Below are positions 1 to 8,363 of a DNA stretch of 39,971 nt, in pieces. Origin of the DNA: an uncultured Rhodospirillaceae bacterium (GTDB lineage Bacteria; Pseudomonadota; Alphaproteobacteria; Rhodospirillales; Magnetospirillaceae); NCBI GenBank assembly GCA_903941105.1, contig CAJANL010000056.1, forward strand, positions 1 through 39,971. Reading direction: 5' to 3'. The notes under the pieces are model-generated. The model was not told the origin of the DNA and searched no databases. It worked only from the letters and a program-made list of their open reading frames with translations. A program made the position numbers and the translations under genes. Position 1 is the stretch's first letter, and each line of letters opens with the position of its first letter.

Positions 1-144
1 AGTATACCACCAAAGATGATGATGATTACGTTCTGTATTAATATCGAGGTAATGCATGAGGCGTACGTTCTTCCTCAGACGCAGGGTGAGATGTTTGCTC
101 GTGCTGTCTATCCAACAGCAACAGAAAACAGAGGTTTCCTGAAT

Positions 145-2025
145 ATGACGACCAACCCTTTGACCGCTGCGGCGGCGAATGCTGACATGAAGTGGGCCTT
201 CCCCGAGATGAAGAACCCCACCATCATCGATCTCAGCAAGACCGGCGGACAGGATTGGTGGCAGTTCCGCCCCGACGAGGATGTCATCTTCATCGGCGCC
301 ACCAGCACCCGCACCACCAACAAGCTTCAGACCGACGGCGGTCACAACATTATCGTCCTGGGCGGTGACTACCAGCCGACCTACGATAGCAAGGGCGCCA
401 CCATGCACTTCCTGAACCTCTACGGTTCGGTGCATGTGGAAGGTGTCCATATCGACAGCAAGAACGCCTCGCAGGACGGCATCGCCGTCGGTGGCGCGTC
501 GGGCCACCAGCCCGACGTCACCGTGCAGAACTCGCTGATCGAGAACATCCACGGCACCCAGGGCGGCGTCCATGGCGACGGCTTCCAGACCCACGGGTCG
601 GTGGGCAACATGCACTTCTACAACGTGTCCATGAGCACGAACTATCAGGGCTTCTTCATCTCGCCCCAGTATAATCCGCCCCACAAATCGGCCGACTTCG
701 AGAACGTCAACGTCAAGTACATCCCCGGTGGCCAGGGCATTTCGTATGAGTACTGGTTCCTCGACTCCAAGAACCAGTCGGCCTATCCGATCACGCTGAA
801 GAACGTCTATGCCACCGAGCGCTCGGGCCAGACCGCCCAGGAGGCCTCGGTGTGGCCGAAGGCCTCGCTGGGCGACAGCACCCACGCCGTGCGCAGCGGC
901 AACGAGATCAGCTGGCCGGGCCTGCCCTACACCGGGCACATCACCGTCGGCAACCCGTCGGCCGATTTCGCCACCTCGGCCAAGACCGGCCTGAACTGGC
1001 ACTACACCGGCGGCATCGTCGGAGCCACCATCCCGGCTTCGGGCGCTCCGGCCCCGGCTCCGGCACCGTCCCCAGAGCCCGCTCCGGCGCCGGGTCCTGC
1101 TCCGGCGCCGGTTCCGTCCACGGATCTAAAGGCTCCGGCCGACTCGCCGGCGCCCACCAAGTGGATCTCGTCCACCGACGCCACCAAGGCGGTGGTGGGC
1201 ACCGACGGCAACGACCAGTTGGCCGGCGTGCAGGGCAAGGACGACTCGAACCTGGCGGGCGGTAAGGGCCACGACACCTATATCGTCGACCAGCCGGGCG
1301 ACCATGTGGTCGAGGCGGCCGGGCAGGGCACCGACATCGTGCTGTCCTACTCCACCGGCTACACCCTGCCGGCCAATGTCGAGAATCTTGTCCTGGGCGG
1401 GACGGCTGCCGTCAATGGCGCCGGCAACGAGCTGGCCAACAAGATCACCGGTAATGCCGCCGCCAACGTCATCGACGGCGGCAAGGGTGATGACTGGCTG
1501 GTGGGCAATGGCGGTGCCGACACCTTCGTCATCCACAAGGGCGACGGCAAGGACACCATCGCCGACTTCGTCGCGACCGGCACCGGCCACGACGTGGTCC
1601 AACTGGAGGGCTTCGGCTTCACCGGCTTCGATCAGGTCAAGGCGGCCATGGTTCAGAAGACCGGGGCGGTGCAAATCGATCTGGGCAATGGACAGGTGCT
1701 GAACCTGGCCGGCGTCACGACCGACAAGTTGACCGCCGAGGACTTCAAGCTCACCGGTTCGGTGCTTCCTCCGACGCCGGCTCCCCAGCCCCAGCCCCAG
1801 CCGGCCACTCCGGCCGCGGTGTTCAAGGAGCTGCAACTCGACCTCGACAAGCTGTTCGCAGCCGTCGACACCAGCCAGCAGAAGGCCCTGGTGACCCACA
1901 TCCAGGGGCTTGAGGACCAGCTGACTCACCTGCTGGCGCCGCAGCCCGCCACGGCGGCAGGCGCCGCCATGGCGCCGGTCGATGCCCACCACGTGGCGGC
2001 CACCGTCGACTACTGGCACCACTAG
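145..2025 (+). CDS. Beta-helix protein with C-terminal RTX (hemolysin-type) calcium-binding repeats
   Basis: The protein is about 626 aa. Residues ~25-300 are rich in Gly, Asn and Val with repeated short strands (for example HVEGVHIDSKNASQDGIAVGG), typical of a right-handed parallel beta-helix of the pectate-lyase type. A Pro/Ala linker follows (nt ~1045-1130), then RTX nonapeptides (nt ~1190-1600, including GGKGDDWLVGNGGADTF), a second Pro/Gln linker and a short helical tail rich in His. RTX repeats fold on calcium outside the cell, and such proteins usually leave through a type I secretion system using a C-terminal signal; no Sec signal is visible. Start: the ATG at 145 has AGAGG ten bases upstream. 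In-frame ATGs at 16, 52 and 91 are possible, but they add residues without family character in AT-rich sequence. The enzymatic activity and substrate cannot be named, and no transporter genes are nearby in the window. Confidence 0.8.
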   Translation: MTTNPLTAAAANADMKWAFPEMKNPTIIDLSKTGGQDWWQFRPDEDVIFIGATSTRTTNKLQTDGGHNIIVLGGDYQPTYDSKGATMHFLNLYGSVHVEGVHIDSKNASQDGIAVGGASGHQPDVTVQNSLIENIHGTQGGVHGDGFQTHGSVGNMHFYNVSMSTNYQGFFISPQYNPPHKSADFENVNVKYIPGGQGISYEYWFLDSKNQSAYPITLKNVYATERSGQTAQEASVWPKASLGDSTHAVRSGNEISWPGLPYTGHITVGNPSADFATSAKTGLNWHYTGGIVGATIPASGAPAPAPAPSPEPAPAPGPAPAPVPSTDLKAPADSPAPTKWISSTDATKAVVGTDGNDQLAGVQGKDDSNLAGGKGHDTYIVDQPGDHVVEAAGQGTDIVLSYSTGYTLPANVENLVLGGTAAVNGAGNELANKITGNAAANVIDGGKGDDWLVGNGGADTFVIHKGDGKDTIADFVATGTGHDVVQLEGFGFTGFDQVKAAMVQKTGAVQIDLGNGQVLNLAGVTTDKLTAEDFKLTGSVLPPTPAPQPQPQPATPAAVFKELQLDLDKLFAAVDTSQQKALVTHIQGLEDQLTHLLAPQPATAAGAAMAPVDAHHVAATVDYWHH

Positions 2026-2039
2026 GCGGATTGGACCAC

Positions 2040-2062
2040 CCCCTCTCCCGCCGGGAGAGGGG
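2040..2062. terminator. GC-rich hairpin between convergent genes
   Basis: A perfect 10-bp stem (CCCCTCTCCC paired with GGGAGAGGGG) with a 3-nt loop lies in the 39-bp gap between two converging stop codons. There is no T-tract on either side, so it is either a weak bidirectional terminator or a copy of the short CCCTCTCCC-type intergenic palindromes common in proteobacteria. Confidence 0.5.
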
Positions 2063-2064
2063 CC

Positions 2065-4749
2065 CTATCCCTTGTGCTGCAATTCCATTTCCACTTCGAC
2101 GATGTCGCCATCGACGGTACGCATGGGGACGAAGCCAAGATGTTCGACGAATTTCAACATGCGGTAATTCTCCCGCAGCACCTGACCGGCGATCGCCTGG
2201 GTGCCCCGGCTGCGGCAGTATTCGATCATCTTGACCAGCAGCCGCTTTCCCAGCCCCGAGCCCTTGAGATCCGAGCGCACCACGATGGCGAACTCCGCCT
2301 TCTCGTTGTCGGGGTCGGTTACGGTACGGACCACGCCCAGGGTTTCCTTGCCGTTGGGCGTGTCGATCTCGCCGATGAAGGCCATCTCGCGGTCGTAGTC
2401 GATCTGGGTCAGGCGGGCCATCTCGGTATGCGGCAACTCATGCACCAGCCCGAAGAAGCGGAAGCGGATGTCTTCGGCGGTCAGCTTGGAGACGAAGATG
2501 TGGTGGTTGGGTTCGTCCTCGGGACGGATCGGACGGATCAGGGTTTCCCGCCCGTCGGTCATGGTGAACCATTCCTCCAGCTCGCCGGGATAGGGGCGGA
2601 TGGCGAGGCGGTCGGTGCCGCCCTTGGCCTCGGCCACCACGATGCGGGCGTCCACCGCCAGCACGCCCTGTTCGTCGGCGAACAGCGGGTTGATGTCGAT
2701 CTCGATGATCTCGGGAATGTCGATGACCAGCTGCGACACCTGTACCAGAGCCAGCTCGATGGCCTCGCGGTCGGCGGGCGGGCGGCCGCGATAGCCCTCC
2801 AGCAGGCGTGCCACCCGGGTGCGCGAAATCAGTTCCGAGGCGAGATGGAGGTTCAGCGGCGGCAGGGCCACCGCCCGGTCGGCGATGATCTCGACGGCGA
2901 TGCCGCCCTGGCCGAACAGGATGACGGGGCCGAAGATGGGATCGGTGGCGACGCCGATGATCAGCTCCTGCGAGCGCGAGCGGCGCGCCATGCGCTGAAC
3001 GGTGAATCCGTCGATCCGGGCATCGGGATAGACCCGCGTCACCCGATCCTGCATGGCGTGGGCGGCCTTTTCCACCTCGAACGGGCTTTCGAGGTTGAGC
3101 ACCACGCCGCCCACATCCGACTTGTGCACGATGTCGGGAGACAGAATCTTCAGCGCCACCGTGGCCCCGAGGTCGTGGGCGATGCGGCTGGCCTCTGCCG
3201 GAGTCTTGGCAATGCGGGTCTCGACGGTGGGAATGCCATAGGCCTCCAGCACCGCCTTGGCCTCGGGCTCGCGCAGGGTGCCGCCACCGCTGGCCAGGGC
3301 GTCCGCGACCAGCTTGCGGGCGCGGCGCACATCGGGCACGAACTCGGCCGGCGCCGAGGCCGGCACCTCCATCAGCAGGGTTTGGTTGCGGCGGTATTCG
3401 ATCAGGTGGCAGAAGGCCTGGACCGCGGCGCGTGGCGTATCGTAGGTCGGCACCGCCGCCTCGGCGAACAGCCGCCGCGCCGGCGCCACCGCCTCATGCC
3501 CGACCCAACAGGTCATGATGTTGGCCTTGGTGCGCTCCTTGAACAGCTTGATCACCGCCTCGGCCACTTCACTGGGGCTGGAGATGGCGGTCGGCGCGTG
3601 CATCACCAGCACCGCATCCACCGCCTTGCAGTCGAGCAGCGTGGTCAGGGTCTTGACGTAGCGGGCGCCGTCGGCGTCTCCGACGATGTCCACCGGATTG
3701 CCGTGCGACCAGTTCGACGGCAGGAAGGCATCCAGCGACTCGATGACATCGGCGGGGATGTCCGCCAGCTGGCCGCCCAGCAGCGACAGGTCGTCGGCCG
3801 CGATGACGCCGATGCCGCCGCCGTTGGTGACGATGGCCAGACGTTGTCCCTTCATGGGGCGCGAGCGGGCCAGCGTCTCCACGGCGCCGAAGATCTCCTC
3901 GATGTCCTGCACCCGCAGCATGCCGGCCCGCCGGATGGCGGCGTCGAACACCGCGTCCGAGCCGGCCAGCGCGCCGGTGTGGGAAATGGCCGCCCTGGCA
4001 CCCTCCAGGCTGCGGCCGGCCTTGATGGTCAGCACCGGCTTGTTGCGGGCGGCGGCACGGGCGGCGCTCATGAAGTTGCGCCGCTCCGAGATGGTTTCGA
4101 TGTAGAGCAGGATGGCGCGCGTCGAGGGGTCGCTGCCCAGATAGTCGAGGACATCGCCGAAATCGACGCCGGCGGTGTCGCCCATATGGATGAAGTGCGA
4201 GAAGCCGATGCCCTTCGGTCGCGCCCAGTCCAGGACCGCGGTGCACAGCGCGCCGGACTGCGAGACGAAGGCGATCTTGCCGGGCAGGGCGCTTTCATGG
4301 GCGAAGCTGGCGTTCAGGCCGATCCCCGGGACCAGCATGCCCATGCTGTTGGGGCCCAGAATGCGCATGCCGGCGGCGCGACCCTCGGCCAGGGTGGCCT
4401 CCAGCGCGCTGCGGCCATCGTCCAGCAGGGTGTGCTGCAGGGCCGGCGTCATGATGCAGGCGGCGCAGGTGCCGCGCTCGCCCAGCGCCTTGACGATGGC
4501 CGGGATGGTGGCCGGGGGAGTGCAGATCAGCGCCAGGTCGGGCGCCTTGGGCAGGCAGGCCACGTCGGGGTAGGCCAGCACGCCCGCGACCGAGGGGTGT
4601 TCGCCGGTGACCGGCATCACCGGGCCGCCGAAGTCGGCCTGCAGCAGATTGCGCATCACCACGCTTCCGATGGAATGCGGGCGCCTGGATGCCCCGACCA
4701 CAGCGACGGATTGCGGGCGAAACAAGGCCTTAAGGTTGCGGATGCTCAT
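2065..4749 (-). CDS. NDP-forming acyl-CoA synthetase / GNAT acetyltransferase fusion (Pat/YfiQ-like)
   Basis: The protein is 894 aa. Domains in order are a CoA-binding Rossmann domain (residues ~5-100, VAVVGASRRPHSIG), a succinyl-CoA-ligase-like domain (to ~460, with GPNSMG and SQSGAL), an ATP-grasp domain (~480-700, KSDVGGVVLNL), and a GNAT domain (~735-890) with the acetyl-CoA loop RSDLKGSGLGKRLL. The architecture is that of the Pat/PatZ protein lysine acetyltransferases that inactivate acetyl-CoA synthetase. The phospho-histidine motif SHTGALAG is intact with His at residue 257, the position of the catalytic His in ADP-forming acetyl-CoA synthetases, so synthetase activity cannot be excluded. 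It is divergent from the phosphotransacetylase and acetate kinase genes, which suggests a shared role in acetyl-CoA/acetyl-phosphate balance. A long open frame antisense to it is a codon-bias shadow. Confidence 0.9.
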   Translation of the reverse strand: MSIRNLKALFRPQSVAVVGASRRPHSIGSVVMRNLLQADFGGPVMPVTGEHPSVAGVLAYPDVACLPKAPDLALICTPPATIPAIVKALGERGTCAACIMTPALQHTLLDDGRSALEATLAEGRAAGMRILGPNSMGMLVPGIGLNASFAHESALPGKIAFVSQSGALCTAVLDWARPKGIGFSHFIHMGDTAGVDFGDVLDYLGSDPSTRAILLYIETISERRNFMSAARAAARNKPVLTIKAGRSLEGARAAISHTGALAGSDAVFDAAIRRAGMLRVQDIEEIFGAVETLARSRPMKGQRLAIVTNGGGIGVIAADDLSLLGGQLADIPADVIESLDAFLPSNWSHGNPVDIVGDADGARYVKTLTTLLDCKAVDAVLVMHAPTAISSPSEVAEAVIKLFKERTKANIMTCWVGHEAVAPARRLFAEAAVPTYDTPRAAVQAFCHLIEYRRNQTLLMEVPASAPAEFVPDVRRARKLVADALASGGGTLREPEAKAVLEAYGIPTVETRIAKTPAEASRIAHDLGATVALKILSPDIVHKSDVGGVVLNLESPFEVEKAAHAMQDRVTRVYPDARIDGFTVQRMARRSRSQELIIGVATDPIFGPVILFGQGGIAVEIIADRAVALPPLNLHLASELISRTRVARLLEGYRGRPPADREAIELALVQVSQLVIDIPEIIEIDINPLFADEQGVLAVDARIVVAEAKGGTDRLAIRPYPGELEEWFTMTDGRETLIRPIRPEDEPNHHIFVSKLTAEDIRFRFFGLVHELPHTEMARLTQIDYDREMAFIGEIDTPNGKETLGVVRTVTDPDNEKAEFAIVVRSDLKGSGLGKRLLVKMIEYCRSRGTQAIAGQVLRENYRMLKFVEHLGFVPMRTVDGDIVEVEMELQHKG

Positions 4750-4796
4750 GGGATCCCTGTCTGGTCATACCGGTGGCGAAGATAGGGCCCCACCTT

Positions 4797-4807
4797 TTGC
4801 AGTGCAA
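4797..4807. promoter_or_regulatory. TGC/GCA palindrome in the divergent promoter region (PhaR-like operator?)
   Basis: TTGCAGTGCAA is a perfect 11-bp palindrome in the 178-bp region between the synthetase/GNAT gene and the MaoC-PTA gene. A related half-degenerate copy sits at 4895-4908. Both contain GCANTGCAACA. The TGC-N3-GCA pattern resembles sites reported for the polyhydroxyalkanoate regulator PhaR in alphaproteobacteria. The regulator identity is inference. Confidence 0.4.
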
Positions 4808-4889
4808 CACCGCTGGCGGTATGTCCGCTATGCCCGCGACGACATGACACACTCTATGGCGCCCATTGTAACCCCCTGGAGATAGACGT

Positions 4890-4925
4890 ATGGTTTCGCA
4901 CTGCAACATGGTCGGCGGGAGATGA
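4890..4925 (+). CDS. Possible 11-codon leader peptide overlapping the MaoC-PTA start
   Basis: An ATG with GGAG at 8-nt spacing (4878-4881) opens a frame encoding MVSHCNMVGGR. Its TGA stop overlaps the ATG at 4922 of the downstream gene as ATGA, the geometry used for translational coupling. The second TGC/GCA motif (4895-4908) lies inside it. It could be a real leader or chance; nothing beyond the ribosome-binding site and overlap supports it. Confidence 0.3.
   Translation: MVSHCNMVGGR
4895..4908. promoter_or_regulatory. Second TGC/GCA motif upstream of MaoC-PTA
   Basis: TTCGCACTGCAACA repeats the core and right flank of the perfect palindrome at 4797-4807, with centres 99 bp apart. It lies just ahead of the ribosome-binding site at 4917-4921, where a bound repressor would block expression. 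No binding protein is proven. Confidence 0.35.
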
Positions 4926-4927
4926 CG

Positions 4928-6337
4928 ATGGTTGAGATGCTTGAGAACCGGACGTTCGACGAAATCAAGGTCGGCGACCTAGTCACACTCACCCGGACCT
5001 GCCGTCCCGAGGACGTTGAATTGTTCGGTATTGCCACCGGTGATTTCAACCCCACCCATTACAGCGCCGTTTCGGCGGAGCAGTTCGCGCATCACGGCAA
5101 GGCGCTGGCGCACAGCATGTGGGGTGGTTCGCTGCTGTCGGCGCTGCTGGGCAACGAATTGCCCGGGCCGGGTACCGTCTACATGGGGCAGAGCCTTGAA
5201 TTCCACCACGTGGTGGAGGTGGGCGACACCCTGACCGTGACGCTGACGGTGTCGCGCAAGAAGGCGCCCGACGAGGTGGACTTCGACTGCAAGGTGGTCA
5301 ATCAGAGAGGCCAGTCGGTGCTGACCGGCATGGCCCGGGTGCACGCGCCCACCGTCAAGGTCCGCCAGCCCCGGCAGGAGATGCAGGAAGTCAAGCTGCG
5401 CCGCCGCCACCACGTGTTCGAGAAGATCATCGAGCGGTGCGGCACCGTCGATCCGGTCTCGGTGGCGGTGTGCCATCCGTGTGATCAGGTGTCGCTGGAA
5501 GGCGCCGTCGATGCGGCCCGCGCCGGGCTGATCCGTCCCATTCTGGTGGGTCCGGAGGCCAAGATCCGCTCGGTGGCCGAGGAATTCAACCTCGACATCG
5601 CCGGCCTGCGCATCGTCGACACCGCCCACAGTCACGAATCGGCCGAGCAATCGGTGGCGTTGTGCCGCTCGGGGGCGGCCGAGGCCTTGATGAAGGGCAG
5701 CCTGCACACCGATGAGATGATGCACGAAGTGGCCCGGCGCGACACCGGACTGCGCACCGCCCGGCGCATCAGCCATGTCTTCGTCATGGATGTGCCGACC
5801 TATCCGCGCACCCTGTTGATCACCGACGCCGCCATCAACATCTACCCGACGCTGGAAGACAAGCTCGATATCGTCCAGAACGCCATCGACCTGTCGCATG
5901 TGCTGGGCGTCGCCGAACCCCGCGTCGCCATCCTGTCGGCGGTGGAGACGGTCTATCCCAAGATCAACTCCACCATCGACGCCGCCGCTCTGTGCAAGAT
6001 GGCCGATCGTGGCCAGATCACCGGCGCCCTGCTGGATGGCCCGCTGGCCTTCGACAACGCCATCAGCGAAGAGGCGGCCAAGATCAAGAAGATCAATTCG
6101 CCGGTGGCCGGTCGTGCCGACATCCTGCTGGTGCCCGACCTGGAGGCCGGCAACATGCTGGCCAAACAGCTGTCTTACCTGTCCGAGGCCGACGCCGCCG
6201 GCATCGTGCTGGGCGCCCGCGTGCCCATCGTGCTGACCAGCCGGGCCGACAGTGCCAAGGCTCGCCTGGCGTCCTGCGCCGTCGCGGTATTGTTCGCCCA
6301 TGCCCGCCGCGGCAAGGGCAAGGCGGCGGCGGAGTAG
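4928..6337 (+). CDS. Bifunctional MaoC-like enoyl-CoA hydratase / phosphate acetyl(butyryl)transferase
   Basis: The protein is about 469 aa. Residues ~8-140 form a MaoC hot-dog domain with the hydratase-2 motif GDFNPTHY, keeping the catalytic Asp and His. Residues ~160-465 form a PTA_PTB domain (for example GPEAKIRSVAEEF, LMKGSLHTDEMMHEV and DGPLAFDNAIS) that exchanges acyl-CoA and phosphate for acyl-phosphate and CoA. Acetyl and butyryl specificity cannot be separated from sequence alone. Start: GGGAG at 4917-4921 is 6 nt from the ATG at 4928. The ATG at 4922 has no spacer but overlaps the stop of a possible leader ORF. Acetate kinase follows after 5 bp, so the pair forms an acyl-CoA to acyl-phosphate to acid plus ATP route. 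The fused hydratase hints at short-chain enoyl or hydroxyacyl-CoA substrates, perhaps linked to polyhydroxybutyrate turnover. Confidence 0.93.
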   Translation: MVEMLENRTFDEIKVGDLVTLTRTCRPEDVELFGIATGDFNPTHYSAVSAEQFAHHGKALAHSMWGGSLLSALLGNELPGPGTVYMGQSLEFHHVVEVGDTLTVTLTVSRKKAPDEVDFDCKVVNQRGQSVLTGMARVHAPTVKVRQPRQEMQEVKLRRRHHVFEKIIERCGTVDPVSVAVCHPCDQVSLEGAVDAARAGLIRPILVGPEAKIRSVAEEFNLDIAGLRIVDTAHSHESAEQSVALCRSGAAEALMKGSLHTDEMMHEVARRDTGLRTARRISHVFVMDVPTYPRTLLITDAAINIYPTLEDKLDIVQNAIDLSHVLGVAEPRVAILSAVETVYPKINSTIDAAALCKMADRGQITGALLDGPLAFDNAISEEAAKIKKINSPVAGRADILLVPDLEAGNMLAKQLSYLSEADAAGIVLGARVPIVLTSRADSAKARLASCAVAVLFAHARRGKGKAAAE

Positions 6338-6342
6338 GCATC

Positions 6343-7527
6343 ATGCGCGAGGGCATTCTGGTCATCAACGCCGGCTCGTCGTCCATCAAGTTCTCGCTTT
6401 TCGTCGGCGAGAGCGGCGGTGAGATGGCGCTCTCCAGCAAGGGGCAGGTGGATGGCATCCACGTCGCTCCCCTGTTCAAGGCCTTCGACCCCGCTGGCCA
6501 CCCGTTGGCCGAAAAGCGCTGGGAGCACGGCGAGAGCCTGTCGCACGAGGTTCTGCTGAGCTTCCTGCTGCGCTGGATCGAGGAACATCTCGACGGTGCG
6601 GTGCTGAAGGCGGCCGGTCATCGCGTGGTGCATGGTGGTCTGCGCTACAGTCATCCGGTGCGCATCGACGCGGATATCGTCGAGGAGCTGGAGACACTGG
6701 TGCCGTTGGCGCCCTTGCACCAGCCGCACAATCTGGCTCCCATCCGGGCGCTGGCGGCGGTCCATCCGGAACTGGTCCAGGTGGCGTGCTTCGACACCGC
6801 CTTTCATCGCACCAACCCGCGGGTGGCGGAAATCTTCGCCCTGCCGCGGGCGCTGACCGCCGAGGGGGTGCGTCGCTACGGCTTCCACGGCCTGTCCTAC
6901 GAGTACATCGCCCACCGGCTGACGGAGGTCGCCCCCGAGGTGGCCGGCGGTCGCGTCGTGGTGGCCCATCTCGGTTCCGGCGCCTCCATGTGCGCCATCA
7001 AGGATGGCAAGAGCATTGCCTCCACCATGGGCTTCACCGCCCTCGACGGCCTGCCCATGGGCACCCGCACCGGCAACCTCGACCCCGGCGTGGTGCTCTA
7101 TCTGATGCAGCGCAAGGGCATGGACGCCAAGCAGCTGGAGACGCTGCTGTACAAGGAATCCGGCCTGCTGGGGGTTTCCGGCATCAGCAACGACATGCGC
7201 GTGCTGCTCGACAGCACCGATCCCCATGCCGAGGAGGCGGTGGAGCTGTTCTGCTACCGCATCGGCCGCGAGCTGGGCTCGCTGGCGGCCGCCATGGGCG
7301 GGCTGGACGCGCTGGTGTTCACCGCCGGCATCGGCGAGCGTTCCGCCGTGGTGCGCGAGCGGGTCTGCCGGCAGGCGGAGTGGCTGGGGGTTCGTCTCGA
7401 CCCCACGGCCAATGCCGGCAATGTCCAGTGCATCACCGCCGCCGACAGCCCCATCCCCGCCCTGGTCATTCCCACCGACGAGGAAATGATGATCGCCCGC
7501 CATACCCGGGCGGTGCTACGGGGGTAA
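6343..7527 (+). CDS. ackA: Acetate kinase
   Basis: The protein is 394 aa, the usual family length. It interconverts acetyl-phosphate plus ADP with acetate plus ATP in the cytoplasm. Signature stretches are VINAGSSSIKF at the N-terminus, AGHRVVHGG, ACFDTAFHRTNP (catalytic Asp), RRYGFHGLSYEY (catalytic His region), AHLGSGASMCAI, GLPMGTRTGNLDPGV and TAGIGERSAVVRE. The start ATG has GGAG 8 nt upstream, formed from the end of the preceding gene, and the gap to that gene is only 5 bp, so the two are co-transcribed and probably translationally coupled. Given the PTA_PTB partner it could also act on propionyl- or butyryl-phosphate. Confidence 0.96.
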   Translation: MREGILVINAGSSSIKFSLFVGESGGEMALSSKGQVDGIHVAPLFKAFDPAGHPLAEKRWEHGESLSHEVLLSFLLRWIEEHLDGAVLKAAGHRVVHGGLRYSHPVRIDADIVEELETLVPLAPLHQPHNLAPIRALAAVHPELVQVACFDTAFHRTNPRVAEIFALPRALTAEGVRRYGFHGLSYEYIAHRLTEVAPEVAGGRVVVAHLGSGASMCAIKDGKSIASTMGFTALDGLPMGTRTGNLDPGVVLYLMQRKGMDAKQLETLLYKESGLLGVSGISNDMRVLLDSTDPHAEEAVELFCYRIGRELGSLAAAMGGLDALVFTAGIGERSAVVRERVCRQAEWLGVRLDPTANAGNVQCITAADSPIPALVIPTDEEMMIARHTRAVLRG

Positions 7528-7533
7528 TGGTTT

Positions 7534-7560
7534 GATGGAGCGCTCGTCTTGCGCTCCATC
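7534..7560 (+). terminator. Stem-loop terminator after ackA
   Basis: GATGGAGCGC and GCGCTCCATC form a perfect 10-bp stem around a 7-nt loop, starting 6 bp after the ackA stop. The following T content is modest (TTCCATCTTT), so termination efficiency is uncertain. Confidence 0.6.
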
Positions 7561-7623
7561 TGCGGTTCCATCTTTCCGCTGAAACAGGCACACTCTTGCT
7601 CAATGGTTTGAGGGATGCCCGGA

Positions 7624-7998
7624 ATGCGGAAATTGAAACTTGTCATAGGCTCGGTGACCCTTGTCGCCGAGCTGTTCGAGACGCCCACCGCCGATGCGCT
7701 CTACGCGGCGGCACCGTTCGACTCGCGCGCCACCATCTGGGGCGAGGAGGTTTACTTCCAGGTCCCCGTCAAGGCGGATCGCGAGGACGATGCCCGGGAC
7801 GTGGTGCAGCCGGGTGAGCTGGCCTTCCGCGTCGAAGGCGAGGCGGTGGTGATCGGTTTCGGCCCGACTCCTCGGTCGGAAGGCAGTGAAATCCGCCTCG
7901 CCTCGCGCGAGAATATCTGGGGCCGCACCACCGACGACGTCCACCGCCTGACCAAGGTCGAAGCCGGCGACGCCATCCGCGTCGAGCTCATGGGGTAG
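7624..7998 (+). CDS. Cyclophilin-like fold protein (TM1367 type)
   Basis: A 124-aa protein with alternating short strands. Its features are the early RKLKLVIGSVTLVAEL, the central WGEEVYFQVPV, a GELAFRVEGEAVVIGFGPTP block and a late NIWGRTT segment. This pattern and length match the small cyclophilin-like family typified by Thermotoga TM1367 (PF04126), whose function is unknown and which lacks the usual prolyl-isomerase active site. Start: GAGGG at 7610-7614 abuts the ATG at 7615 but is 9 nt from the ATG at 7624, which also gives the family's usual length. It stands alone between the ackA hairpin and a lipoprotein gene. The assignment is by motif memory, not a search. Confidence 0.7.
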   Translation: MRKLKLVIGSVTLVAELFETPTADALYAAAPFDSRATIWGEEVYFQVPVKADREDDARDVVQPGELAFRVEGEAVVIGFGPTPRSEGSEIRLASRENIWGRTTDDVHRLTKVEAGDAIRVELMG

Positions 7999-8102
7999 TG
8001 GGGGAGCGTCCCCGTCATTGCGTCTGCTCCCAAAAGGGTCACTTGAGGCGTCGGACGGGGAAGGTGTAGGGTCCCCATCGTTTCGATTCTCTGGGGATGT
8101 CC

Positions 8103-8363
8103 ATGTTCCGCTCGATCGCCATCCTTGCCGTCACCCTGGTGTTGTGCGGCTGCGATGCCGTCGGACTCATCGCCCATACGGTCAAGCAGGTGGAAAAGAA
8201 CCGCGAGGCGGGAGCGCAGCCCGCCGCGACCCGTGGCGAGGCCCAGCCGGTGGCGCAGCCGGCGGTTCAGCGCCAGCCGGCCGAGGAGCCGCCGGCGCCG
8301 GTGGTCGACGCGGTGGTGCCGCCGCGTGAGTCGGTTACGGTGGAGTCTTTGCCGCTTCGCTGA
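8103..8363 (+). CDS. Small lipoprotein
   Basis: An 86-aa protein with a basic start (MFRS), a hydrophobic stretch and the lipobox-like LCGC, giving lipid-modified Cys17 followed by Asp. An Asp at +2 favours retention in the inner membrane in enterobacteria; whether that rule holds here is not known. The rest is a Gln/Pro/Ala-rich extended chain with no recognisable domain. Start: GGGG at 8093-8096 is adjacent to an ATG at 8097 and 6 nt from the ATG at 8103, so 8103 is preferred. Its 3' end overlaps by 29 bp the end of the convergent cyclic-nucleotide-binding gene. Confidence 0.65.
   Translation: MFRSIAILAVTLVLCGCDAVGLIAHTVKQVEKNREAGAQPAATRGEAQPVAQPAVQRQPAEEPPAPVVDAVVPPRESVTVESLPLR

Noticed and set aside
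1045..1130. Short direct repeats that could suggest a repeat array
   Set aside because: They encode the Pro/Ala linker of the RTX protein; no spacers or palindromic repeats, so not CRISPR.
2074..4785. 903-codon open frame on the plus strand
   Set aside because: It is exactly antisense to the synthetase/GNAT gene, has no recognisable domain and has the composition of a mirror frame in GC-rich DNA.
7999..8102. Possible regulatory RNA before the lipoprotein
   Set aside because: No stable hairpin or riboswitch-like motif visible in about 100 bp.
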